From Erythroxylum novogranatense (taxonomy: Eukaryota > Streptophyta > Magnoliopsida > Malpighiales > Erythroxylaceae): a DNA stretch of 64,000 nt. Numbering within the stretch: the stretch's first letter is position 1; the number at the start of each line of letters is the position of its first letter. This document shows, one piece after another, positions 41,943 through 52,473 of the stretch. The DNA lies in NCBI GenBank assembly GCA_029891385.1, contig JAIWQS010000146.1, forward strand, positions 62,001-126,000. Direction: 5' to 3'. A program made the translations under genes and the position numbers. Below the pieces are notes generated by a model. That model saw only the letters and a program-made list of their open reading frames with translations. It was not told the DNA's origin and made no database searches.

Positions 41943-43619
41943 AGTGCACTGGTCTCATTTGTTTTAAGGCTTCACCCGCCTGCCCGCTAATGGCATTGGA
42001 GCTCCGATTTCAGACTCCCTTCACGGCTACACTGGATCGCTATGTGGAAAAGTGTAGTGCGTTCTGTTCACGGCTGCACATGACCACTTTGCAGGAATGT
42101 GCAGTACATTCCATTTTGGACCGACCCAAACCGTTTGAAGTGTTATGTGATTTTGATTTTGTTCATGACGTGTTGCATTTATTATGTGATGCATTCATGT
42201 TTCAATGTTAATTTTGATTTGCGAAAAGGTTTGGAGTTTCGAGAACTACGATATTGAGGTTTGCAACCGTAAAGGTTTTGGAAACTGCTTAGGAATGACT
42301 TTTCAATAAATTGACAAGTTTGAAAAATAAGTCTTCGATTCCTATTGTGAGAATTTTTATAAAATGGAAAAGTTTTAGAAAATGATTTTGCTTATTATTT
42401 GATTTATAAATATGTTATCCATTTAGCAATAAGCTCACTTCTTCACTCTCATCCACGGTGATGAGAAGAAGATCGGTGAAAGAAGATGAAAGTTTCCATT
42501 TGTATGTGTCCATATGGTATTTTGCTAAGTTAGATTGTTGATGAGAAGTTTAGAATTGTTGTGTATGGTGAAATTTTGGATTGCGGTTATTGGTATTTGT
42601 ATATGGCTTGAAATGCCATTTATGTTTACGAAATATTTAGTTCATGATGTATATAAATTTGTGTATGGAAATGAGTTATGGGATTTGTAAATGAATTCTA
42701 GACTTGTGTATGGATTGGAGAAATAAAACTTGTGTGATTATAGAATATGACTTGTGATTGTATTTAGATATGATTGATTTTTGGGTTTGGATTGATTGAA
42801 TTAGGAATTCATATAAAGACTTGAATTATCACATTATGTACGATAAATTATGATTTGTATATTGGATTGAGGATTTTTGAAGTACTAGGTATAGGATTGC
42901 GTTTGTATATGTTGTGATCCCGGGCGGAGGGTCCGTTGGATTTTGATGATTGTGTGATCGATTGAGAATATAGAAGTGTATTTTTGAACACTTTGCAGGT
43001 TTGGGTTAGTTAGAAATGCAGCCGTTATGCTTCCGAAATTTTGATAAAATTAGTAGAAAAAAATATGAATATATGGGATTTGTATAATTGTATAAGACGA
43101 ATAGTATGATTGGAGTTTTTGATTGAAATAATGGAATTGATGAATTCCAATTTGAAAAAGAGTATTGCTTTGTATGAAATTGAGTAAAATGGAAAAGAAA
43201 GAAAAGAAAAGAAATACCGGATTTGGAATGTCTTAAGGATTTCCAACGCGATCGCTTTTCTAAGATTCATGCTTCGGATGTCGGAAATTCGTATTCGATT
43301 TGCTTTCGTTTGCTTTGATCCGTTTGTTTATTCGCTTTTTGATTTCGTCTCTGTATTTTGTGCTTCGTATTCGTATCCGTTTGATTCATATTCGTTTGAT
43401 CACTTTCTTTTCTGATATTCGATTTACTTTCGATCTTTTGTATTCGCTTTCGTTCTTCGATTTCGATTCGCTTCCGAGAAAATTCTGTTTTGAATTCCTT
43501 CGATTTTTCGGTTCGCTGCGTAATCTGATTTGTTATTCGCCCGACTTTTGTTCGTTCCGCCACTTTGTTTCAGTTTTCCAGTTGGAATCTAGTCTCCGGG
43601 ATCGGGTTCCAACAACTAC

Positions 43620-44418
43620 AGTCATTTTGCGTCGGTTAGATCTGTAGTGAGTCAAGAGGATAACAATCTTCTCCTAGCTCCTGTTTGTTTTGAGGAATTT
43701 AGGGCAGCATTGTTTGACATGCATCCGGACAAGGCTTCGGGACCTGATGGTATGAATCCTGCCTTTTTCCAGCAATGTTGGTCTATTGTGGGAGCTGACA
43801 TTTTCGAAAACTGTCGGAACTGGATGGAGCAGTGCGCATTTCCGGACACTCTAAATGATACCATGATTGTTCTGATTCCTAAAAAAAAACAATCCTACGT
43901 GCATGAAAGACCTTCGACCCATAGATTATGCAATGTCATTTATAAAATTATAGCAAAGGTGATAGAGAACCGGCTAAAAAGATTGCTACAGAGGATCATC
44001 TCTCCCATGCAGTTGGCTTTCGTCCCAGGTCGGCTCATCACTGATAATGTCATGGTGGCTTTTGAGATTATTCACTACATGAAGAACAAAGGAAAAGGGA
44101 AAAAGGGGGAGGTAGCTCTTAAAATTGATATTAGCAAAGCCTATGACAGAGTAGATTGGGATTACCTACGTTTTATTTTGTTAAAGATGGGTTTTGATAA
44201 CAAATGGGTGGAGCTTGTTATGTTGTGTGTTACTACCGTGCGCTATTCGGTGGCTTTTAACGGATCTGAAGTAGGACCTCTCAGTCCGAAGCGCGGTCTA
44301 CGACAAGGTGATCCTTTGTCACCTTACCTCTTCATTCTCTGTGCTGAAGGTTTATCAACACTGCTAAGAGAAAGCGAGGCTAGAGGGGACATTCATGGAG
44401 TGACTATTTGTTCAGGTA
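43620..44418 (+). pseudogene. LINE reverse transcriptase, N-terminal and palm part
   Basis: The frame from 43647 reads through typical LINE RT blocks: DMHPDKASGPDGMNPAFFQQCW, PKKKQSYVHERPSTHRLCNVIYKIIAKVIENRLK (normally R-P-I-S-L-C-N), QLAFVPGRLITDNVMVAFE, KIDISKAYDRVDW (motif A, first catalytic Asp) and GLRQGDPLSPYLFILCAEGLS (motif B). Unusually for this window it is open over more than 250 codons. It is cut at 44418 by another LTR; motif C is at 48.83 kb. Confidence 0.9.
44414..44418 (+). repeat. Target duplication (left) of LTR copy 3
   Basis: AGGTA here against AGATA at 48811-48815, one substitution. Joining the flanks restores the RT reading ...TICSG to APSVSHLFFVDD. Confidence 0.65.
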
Positions 44419-45099
44419 TATTGGGACCCGATCCGGAGACCGGCGCCCCAACCCGAAAACGGAAGACGGAACGAATCACAAAGAGGCGGAACAAATAAAT
44501 GATTGATCACAAAGCGAAACAAATCATTAACGAATCGAAAGCCAACTTGGAAGCGAAGCATACAAACAAAGTCAAGTCGAATTGGCTCTGAGACAAACCA
44601 AACAAATGATCACGAATCACAAATCGAATTGAAACATTCGAACTGAAACACAAGTACCAACATCCTCGAACAAAATCTTAGAAATCACTGTCGCGTTAGA
44701 AACCTTAAGACATTCTAAATCCGGTATAAATTTTTCTTTTCTTTTCTTTCTTTCTTATTCCTTCCCTTTTCATTTCTTTCATAACCAAACTTAATCCAAA
44801 ATACATTATCACATTCATACTCATACACACATCCCAAACATAACTTAAATCAATACATAATTCCAGAAGTCCATATACCTTATACTCACTATATACACAA
44901 TTTCATAAATCACATATGTCCTGGAATGACTACTCTTCATACACTCGTGGCAATTCAGGCCATATACAATATCAAGAAATTTTGAATTTCTCAACACTAT
45001 CTTACTTAACAGCAATACAATATAAACACATACAAATAGAAATCTTCATTTTCTTTCACCCGATCTTCTCATCACCTGAGGATGGGAATGAAGGGGGGT

Positions 45100-45112
45100 G
45101 AGCTTATAGCTC
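45100..45112. other. Conserved LTR stem-loop
   Basis: GAGCT-TAT-AGCTC: perfect 5-bp stem with a 3-base loop, followed by GTGGGTAAC. Related stem-loops lie near the same end of the other LTRs (31791, 53904, 63821). Confidence 0.7.
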
Positions 45113-46609
45113 GTGGGTAACAGTTTATAACAAATATATAGGCAAAATCCTTGAAATTATTTTTCTTTTCTGGTCTTAGAAACATTTCTTTGAAATCCAG
45201 TAAGCACATTTTCAAAGGTTCTTTTCCTTGTCAGAGCTAAAATCTCCATTTAAAAAACATATGATTTTTAGGCTTTCAGCCATAAACCCATAAGTTTATA
45301 AAACATGAGTGCATCAATTTGACAATTTATAGATGCAATGTCATATCACATATGCAATGCACATAAATGGCTCGAGAGTTTCATAAACACGACGGAAACT
45401 GAAGTTTACCGTAAACACGACGAGTCCATTTTTCGGATCTCGTAAGCCTCAAGCAGGCGGCCGGGAGAAGGCTAAGGGGGTCAACGTGCACGTGACTATC
45501 GAAATAGGTTCTCTCTTGCCCACACAAAAGCACATATCATGCTTAAATCAATTTATCGAATACTTTCAAGCTTTTCTATCTTTTCTATTCACACAAAATG
45601 TCATTGAATCTTTCGAGGCACATCACAAATATATTTTGCGATTCATCAAAGTTCATGTATCGAATCAAAAATGATTTTTCAAATCATTCATACAATGATG
45701 CAACATTTAGGATGTAATTGAAATTGTAAAATCTTTTTGTTTAAGGAAAGCATTAGTGGCTTATAAATTTTATTATAAACAGGTACCCACCTCGATTCGA
45801 TGCTAGAAAGTTGTTTCTAGCTCCAATTTGTCCATTGGTTCCTTCTTTCTTCCAATTTAACTTCACCTAAAGCAATTTCACCCAAATTCAACATCATAAA
45901 TAACTTAATCCTCAAATTGAACTTAGAAAATATAAATCCCTCATATATTCAAGCTTTCTAAATTACAAATTTCCAAAAGCCCCAAATTCCAACTTTGGAC
46001 ATAAACCCTAATTAATTTCCATCCAAAACTAAATCCATAATATTAAGCAATCAACAAAATTAACTTCATACTCCACAAACCCATACCATTTTCCATATTT
46101 CTAAACCGAAATTCATCAAAATTCACAGATCTCAAAATTTCGTGATCTTACCTTCTCTCACACCATTTTCAGATTTTGGGCTCCATAAGAAGCTTTCATC
46201 TTCTTCTTCACCTTTCCCTTTGAAAAGCACCAGAAACCCTCAAGAAACTTGGAGAAAACTGAACCTTTGAAGCTCTCTTCTTCTTCTCTTGGTTCTTCTC
46301 CATCAAACAAGCTTTCTTCTCTCCTCTTATTTCTTTTAAGTCTTTTGGGCAATAATCGTGATTCTCCTCCAAACAACTACAGCCCCCTTGCTTTTATAGT
46401 GTTAGGTCAATTAATGAATAAGGAATGGCCCATAAGCTCCTCCATTTAAGCCTATAAACTTAACCCTTTAAGTAAACTTCCAAAATTGCCCCTTCATTGG
46501 TCTTTAAAACTAACATCTTGTCTAATTATTTCGATCAGGTAAATGAAGTCATTTGATAAAACTTTCTTCTAAAGAAATGTTCCTCTATGTCTTACGAATC
46601 CATCGCTTC

Positions 46610-47355
46610 AAGAATCGGATCGATCGGAGCTCTATAGCTCAAGATATCTCCAAAATACTAAAGTTTGTTCTTCAGACCCGAGGCTGAACATTACACCTAA
46701 CTTCTGACCCATATTTGGAAGTCTTAGAGGCTCCATTGTCGATTGGCTCCTTCATAAATTTTGTAGCCTCATCTCTCTAGTTTAATTAAAAACAAGAATG
46801 AACTGAATCCGAGCTCTAGAGATCGAGATATATCCAAAATACTAAACACTGCTCAGCCATTACAACACCAGGACTGAACACTATACTGAACTTCTGACCT
46901 ATATTTGGAAGTCTTATAGGCTACATTATAGCTCTGCTCCTTCATAACATTTGTAGCCCCATGTCTCTATTTTCATTACCAACAAGAATCAACTCAATCC
47001 GAGCTCTAGCGAGCTCTAACGACCTATAACACTGAACATTGTTCAGCCATTACAACACCGAGACTGAACACTACACTGAACTTCCGACCGATATTTGGAA
47101 GTCTTAGAGGCTACATTATCGATCGGCTCCTTTAGATGAATTGTATATATATGTCTCTAGTTTAATGTACAAAAAGAATCAACTCAATCCGAGCTCTAGC
47201 GACCTATAATACTGAACACTGCTCATACCATTAAAAAGCTGAGACTGAACTCTATACCTAACTTCCGACCCGTATTTGAAAGTCTTGGAGGCTACATTGT
47301 CGATCGGCTCCTTCATAACATTTGTAGTCTCATCTCTCTAGTTTAATTTTCAAAA
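46610..47355. repeat. Tandem array of about 185-bp units in LTR copy 3
   Basis: Four units start at about 46610, 46794, 46984 and 47174, each beginning AAGAATC(R)A and containing TCCGAGCTCTAG, GACTGAAC, ATATTTGGAAGTCTT and GGCTCCTTCATAA blocks. A partial fifth begins at 47355. Periods are roughly 181-190 bp. Copies 1 and 2 of the LTR show only single or weakly related versions, so the array expanded within this copy or its sublineage. Confidence 0.8.
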
Positions 47356-47455
47356 AGAATCAAATCGATCGAATGTCGGACGAAGAAGTTATGTTCAAAA
47401 GAGTGAAGGGAGGTCAGAGCTCGGTCAGAAAAATCAAAGCTCGGCCAGAACGATG

Positions 47456-47634
47456 ATCGGTCGGCCATCAGAGGTCGGTCGGCCAACAGAGGTCGGCTCG
47501 GTCAACAGAGGTCGGTCGGCCATCAGAGGTCGGTCGACCATCAGAGGTCGGTCGGCCAACAGAGGTCGGTCGGCCATCAGAGGTCTGTCGGCCAACAGAG
47601 GTCGGCCAACAGAGGTCGGCCAGCACCCAATCCG
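47456..47634. repeat. 18-bp minisatellite in LTR copy 3 cassette
   Basis: About nine to ten units of GGTCGGTCGGCCAWCAGA with small variants; the last ones are shortened to 14 bp. The repeat creates a false Arg/Gly-rich reading frame at 47453-47650. It sits in the same LTR interval as the palindromes of copies 1 and 2. A separate short palindrome AAGCTGAC/GTCAGCTT lies just beyond at 47971-47992. Confidence 0.9.
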
Positions 47635-48815
47635 ACCTTCAAACTTCTAACACTCATAACTTTTGACTCCGAGCTCAGAATTTTACAAACTTGGTACCGT
47701 TGGAAAGATAAAAGAGAGATATACAAGTTTAAAGAAGGACTCAAAAGCAAGCTTGGTCTTTAAATGGGTCAAAAATTTACTAAAAGATGACCGCTTGATA
47801 ATCTCCTTAAAACTTTACATAGCACCTCAACTTGCAAACATCATAACTTTTGATCCAGAACTCCAAATTTGACAAACTTAGTGTCTATGGAATGGTAAAA
47901 TAACCCTCTACAACTTTCATGAAGGCCTTAAGAATCAGATCGACCTATAAATGGGTCAAAAACTCCACACAAAGCTGACTGGTCGGTCAGCTTCACACTA
48001 AACAAAGATCGTAACTTCAAAATCATAACTTTCTACTCCCTTGTCCAATATTTTCGTGCTTTATATCAATGGAAAGATAAAACATAATCTACCACTTTCA
48101 TTAAGACCACTTTGGCTAAATCCATCTAAATCAATACAGATTTGCCATAGAAGTCTCTAAGCACCATTCCAACACATAAACTTCTCATATCAACACATCA
48201 ACTTCACATATTCACCCACTACCGCAAACTCTTCAACTAATTCATCTCAAACACAATTCAACTCTCCAATAAACTATTCCAAAGTCATTTCCCATATCAA
48301 ACTCAACACCAAAGGATATGCATATACATTTCTCTTTCACAAAAGTCATACACAATTTTACTCTTAATAACATTTTTCAAATCAAGTAAAATACACTTAA
48401 CTTTCAAAGATCATAACTTTCAATCCCGATATCGAAAAATAACATACTTTATGGCTACAAAAAGCTCTCAACATAATCTACAATTTCATGAAGATTATTT
48501 TCTCAAAATCTGCCTAAATCAAAAGTCAACTCTTTACTCCAAAAAGTCAAACTTTTCAAATTTTCTTTAAAACATAACACTTTCACTAATTATTTCTTAC
48601 TTTTCAACTTCCATTTCAATCAACTAGTTCATTTTGACTTTCATAATTCATACAACTCCACTCAAATTTCAAAGTCATCAAAACCAATCACTTCATTTCT
48701 CATCAATCTCCTTTAAGTACAATAACATCTATAACACAATACGTATACAAACACACTCATTTAATTCCATTTAATATTTCTAATTTCTACCGAAAGATCG
48801 GGGTCTAACAAGATA

Positions 48816-50922
48816 GCCCTAGTGTCTCCCATCTTTTTTTCGTTGATGACAGTTTTCTATTTTTCCGTGCGAATACCACTGAAGGACAAAACATGAAGAG
48901 GATACTTGGTATCTATGAAGAAGCGTCAGGGCAGGCTATCAATTTTCAAAAGTCTGGTATTATGTTTAGTTCAAATACAACGCCTTCTGATAGACGTACA
49001 GTGGAAGATATCTTAGGTGTTCATACTCCAATTGATTATGGAGGTATCTAGGTCTCCCTCTCTCGTTGGGAGGAAGAAGAGCAGTCTTTGCGTTTATAAA
49101 AGACCGGCTTAGTAAGCGTATAGTGAACTGGAAGAATAAGTTGCTTTCGAAATTAGGTAAAGAGATTGTCATCAAGACGATAGCGCAAGCACTACCGGCT
49201 TACTGTATGAGTGTTTTTCTTATACCACAAGGCACGTGTGATGAAATTCAGAAAATGATGAATGCCTATTGGTGGGGTTCGGGGACAGATGATCGGAAAA
49301 AAATTCATTGGGCTAGTTGGGATCGTCTCTGTGTTCCGAAGAAATATAGGGGTATGGGCTTTTGCGACTTGCACTGTTTCAACCTAGCCATGTTAGGTAA
49401 ACAAGCCTGGCGATTCTTGGCTTTTCCTGATTCGCTTCCGAGCAAACTTTTCAAGGAAAAATACTTTCCATCTTGTAGTTTTTTGGAGGCCACTGAACGT
49501 CCTAATTCTAGCTTTATTTGGAAGAGTATATAAGCAACTAAAGACATCCTGCTTAAAGGTATTCGATGGCGACTGGGAGATGGGTCTTTGATTAATGTTT
49601 TTGCCGATCCTTGGATCAATAAAGACAATAATTTTTTTGTTACCTCCCCGTCCATTCCGGAGTTTGATGGGCTCAAGGTGTGCGATTTGTTTAATGAGGA
49701 TTATTCCGGGTGGGATGTACAATTGTTAGAAGGTTTGTTAACTCCTTATGATGTCGGACGTATTTTTAGGATCCCAATCGCTCGCTCCAAATCGCCAGAT
49801 AACCTTATTTGGCACCATAATTCGAATGGCATGTATTCTGTTAAATCAGGGTATAAGCTGGCTCTTACTTTGTACACTGACATAAGGAGTTTCTTCGTAG
49901 AGGGCCCATGGAACTGGCTTTGGAACTCGGCTATACCTCCTAAAATCAAAGACTTTGGTTAGCAGTGCTTGCGTGACTTTCTCCCCTGTAAAGAACGGTT
50001 ACGACGGAAGGGAGTTCATTTCAACACGGATTGTGATATATGCAGTCTTACAGAAGATTTAAATCATGTGCTGGTGGGATGTTTGCAAGCTAAAGACGTC
50101 TGGAATTTGTCAGGCTGGAGGTTACCCACTCTTGGGGACGATTTGGTTTTCTCACAACTACTACAACACACATCGACTCTCAGTACTCCATCTTCCAGTA
50201 CAGATCGTCAGCTAGTCATGCTTTGGAGCCTCTGGTACCACCGTAATTTACGAGTATGGCAAGGTAAAAAGCTCTCCACCTCTATGATTTTCAATTATGC
50301 TGATAGCTTTTTTCAAGAATGGCAGGCTTCTCGGGAGACTTTTATGAGAGTCAATGGCATGATTGGGGAGGATTGCGTTTCCGAGCCTGGATGGATTAGA
50401 CCAATGGGGGGCTATCTAAAATGTAACGTTGATGCGGCGGTCTTTCCATAGAAGAATGCTACAGGGTTTGCTGCTATTCTTAGAGATGATAGAGGGCGTT
50501 TTGTTGCTGCCCTCTCGGGTCATTATCCTTATCGGATTGATCCAATTCCTGCTGAGCTTATATCGATAAAGGAAGCCCTGTCTTGGTTAAAGGAAAAATG
50601 TATTGATCATATCATTTTGGAGTCTGACTGCTTGATGGCTGTTCAAACTATTTCATATCCGTCATCGAATTTTTCTGAGATTGGAATTTTGGCTCTTGAT
50701 TGTGTTACTCTCAAGCAACATTTCCTTCATTTGTCCTTTCATTGGAAGCGTAGGATTGCCAATAAGGCGGCTCACTCTCTTGCACGGGTAGCCTTATTAC
50801 ATGCAAACCTACATCATTGGAGTGTTAGTCCTTCATTTTTAGATTCCATTTTAGCTTCTGACATTTCTGATAATTCAAACATTAATAGAGAATGGCCAGT
50901 AGGAACCGGGTGTATGGGATAA
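48816..50922 (+). pseudogene. LINE RT C-terminus, zf-RVT and RNase H domains
   Basis: Starts with APSVSHLFFVDDSFLFFRA (RT motif C, FVDD in place of the usual FADD). A frameshift near 49050 leads into 49066-49533, the thumb region with NAYWWGS and WASWDRLCVPK. After a TAG the same frame continues through 49588-49962 (zf-RVT), then the CERLRRKG...CDICSLTEDLNHVLVGC zinc cluster near 49990-50080. The RNase H domain (50420-50860) has KCNVDAA, GFAAILRDDRGRF, ELISIKEAL, LESDCLMAV and NKAAHSLAR. Stops at 49531, 49960 and about 50449 make it inactive. Ends in an A-tract at 50991-50998. Confidence 0.88.
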
Positions 50923-50996
50923 GCCTGTGGGCTTGGGTTAGATTTGTTGTGCCTTCCTAGTCATTGTTTTTGCGTGGTTATGTTTATTTCAAAAAA

Positions 50997-51011
50997 AAGT
51001 AAATGCTTTTT
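50997..51011 (+). repeat. Right target-site duplication of the LINE
   Basis: Exact second copy of AAGTAAATGCTTTTT, overlapping the end of the A-tract. Confidence 0.85.
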
Positions 51012-51305
51012 TGAGAGATTATTGTAAGTTTTGAATTCATTTAACTATATGTAATTTTGTTTAAGAAAAAAGATAATTTTTAATTGTATTCATTATCTTA
51101 ATAATTGAATTGTAAGAGACAGATTTTCTTTTGTAAAAGTTGATTTCCATCCCAAAAAAGTGTTCGTTTTGTAACTCTATCTTGTATTAAGAAAAAATTA
51201 TTAATTTAATAAAAGTACTTGAATAGTAAATATAAGGAAAACTAATTATTCTAAACAATTTATATTATGTCATTGCTCTCTTTGATTACAAAGTGTGCTT
51301 GGATA
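51012..51305. other. AT-rich spacer
   Basis: No gene or repeat recognised. It is the original host sequence right of the LINE insertion. Confidence 0.4.
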
Positions 51306-51560
51306 TATACAACAAGAAAATAAAGGATTGGCGACGAAAAATAAAGCTGTTGTAAATTACCGACGGTATTTAGTTTTCATCCAAATTTGACATCTAAATA
51401 AAATTTAGCAACATAACAATTCATCGTCGATAAACAAGGCGTGAATTACTGGCAGGTTTCAATTTATAAATTTCCTGACAGAATATTAGCGACAGAAAAT
51501 TCTATCATCGTTTGTTAGCAATTGAACGTTATTAACTTAAAGGAAACGACATCGTTTGGT
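51306..51560 (+). mobile_element. Possible CACTA element terminus (decayed)
   Basis: ATACAACAAGAAAAT followed by repeated GCGACGAAA, CCGACGG, CGTCGAT, GCGACAGAAA and ATCATCG motifs resembles the CACTACAAGAAA end and sub-terminal GCGACG-type repeats of plant CACTA transposons. The exact CACTA pentanucleotide is not intact. It could be the left end of the element whose transposase relic lies at 58.7-62.2 kb. Confidence 0.35.
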
Positions 51561-51836
51561 TTAATGAAAACAACGCTCGTTTCTTAAGCGTTAAAACACA
51601 CCCGAAATGTTAGTGTTAGAAGGTTAAGTTATGAGATTTTTATGTGATGTTGGGATGATTTGTTCATGCATATTAGATGTTTGACAAAATGCCTCTTGTG
51701 AGAAAAAAATGTCTTTTAAGATGGACTTAATTTGTTAAGATTGACCTATCTACTATTGTAACATCTTATATAAGAGCATCTTAAAAGTCCTATCTATTAG
51801 GCTCATGTAGGTGTTACCATACATTGTAAACCAAAC
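51561..51836. other. Spacer up to the tandem LTR pair
   Basis: AT-rich with no coding features. Its last five bases, CAAAC (51832-51836), are the left target duplication of the next element, repeated at 55524-55528. Confidence 0.5.
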
Positions 51837-52314
51837 TGTAACACCCAAATACCCCATGGGAGGATATGTGGATGCCACCCAATACAGTACAATCAAATCA
51901 GACTAGTTTACACATAACATCTCAAACAGTGCTTACAATACATCACATCATACTGTCAGAAACAGAAATTCAAAGTTATTACAGGCCCAAAAATGTTCAC
52001 TAAAAACATGTTCAACAATACAAAAACAGACTCCTTTGGCCAATGCAGTTGACTCGTCCCAGTTTTTAATCTCTTCGCTTTGAACCTACACGGGGCAAAT
52101 CCACCGTGCTAAGCATATAGTTTAGTGAGTAATAACTAATCTATCTTAACCGATTTCAGAAAACAGAAAGAATGCATTTCAGAACAGATTTGTATACTAA
52201 ACAGAACGGCAAAACACAGGAGATCCTTCAGAATCAGAATCATCAATCAGATATCAGAATACAGAACAAATCAAACTATATATCCGTGAACAGAAGTGGG
52301 TAACGGGACTTATA

Positions 52315-52473
52315 CAGAGAGATCAAGTCTCGACACCAAAGTGTCACAGAGAGATCAAGTCTCGACATCAAGTGTCTCAGAGAGATCGAAGTCTCGACAC
52401 AAGTGTCTCAGAGAGATCAAGTCTCGACAATCAAGTGTCTCAGGAGAGATCGAAGTCTCGACACCAATGTGTC
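52315..52473. repeat. About 31-bp minisatellite in tandem LTR copy 1
   Basis: Five units of the form CAGAGAGATC(G)AAGTCTCGAC followed by an A/C-rich spacer and GTGTC. Copy 2 has only three units at the homologous place (54101-54201). Confidence 0.9.

Larger units (their letters stand above)
30616..43614 (+). mobile_element. Outer solo LTR (family A, copy 1), interrupted twice
   Basis: Begins TGTTGGACCCCGAT and ends CGGGTTCCAACA, with ACTAC on both sides. Without the two nested inserts (31374-35285 and 37553-41942, each with one duplication copy removed) it is about 4.69 kb: 30616-31373, 35291-37552 and 41948-43614. No internal domain, primer site or coding sequence is present, so it is read as a solo LTR. 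Its start TGTTGGACCCCGAT(C/T)TTTGAGTGAAA is the same as the inverted right ends of the elements at 37553-41942 and 44419-48810, so it is the same family in the + orientation. The lineage is probably long-LTR Ty3/gypsy, which is inference. Confidence 0.8.
44419..48810 (-). mobile_element. Family A solo LTR, copy 3, inserted in the LINE RT domain
   Basis: 4392 bp, almost the same length as copy 2. The left end is TATTGGGACCCGATCC (the expected TG appears as TA) and the right end GATCGGGGTCTAACA. On the minus strand it begins TGTTAGACCCCGATCTTTC, matching the family A start. Non-coding. Carries the stem-loop GAGCTTATAGCTC at 45100-45112, a tandem array of about 185-bp units and an 18-bp minisatellite, listed separately. 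Confidence 0.85.
21889..50996 (+). mobile_element. L1-type LINE retrotransposon, split into four blocks by later insertions
   Basis: Collinear LINE blocks lie at 21889-23581 (ORF1-like plus start of endonuclease), 29983-30615 (rest of endonuclease and linker), 43620-44418 (RT fingers/palm) and 48816-50996 (RT motif C, zf-RVT, RNase H, A-tract). Removing the intervening LTR elements and one copy of each 5-bp duplication leaves about 5.2 kb. A 15-bp duplication flanks it and an A8 tract sits at the 3' end. The 5' end starts inside or just ahead of the ORF1 DUF4283 domain, so the copy is probably 5'-truncated. Multiple stops and frameshifts make it inactive. Confidence 0.88.

Noticed and set aside
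43267..43647. Opposed open frames of 98 and 115 aa near the end of LTR copy 1
   Set aside because: Built from TTCGTATTCG/TTTCG repeats in the LTR terminus; no family resemblance.
47453..47650. Arg/Gly-rich 65-aa open frame
   Set aside because: Generated entirely by the 18-bp minisatellite in LTR copy 3; not a gene.
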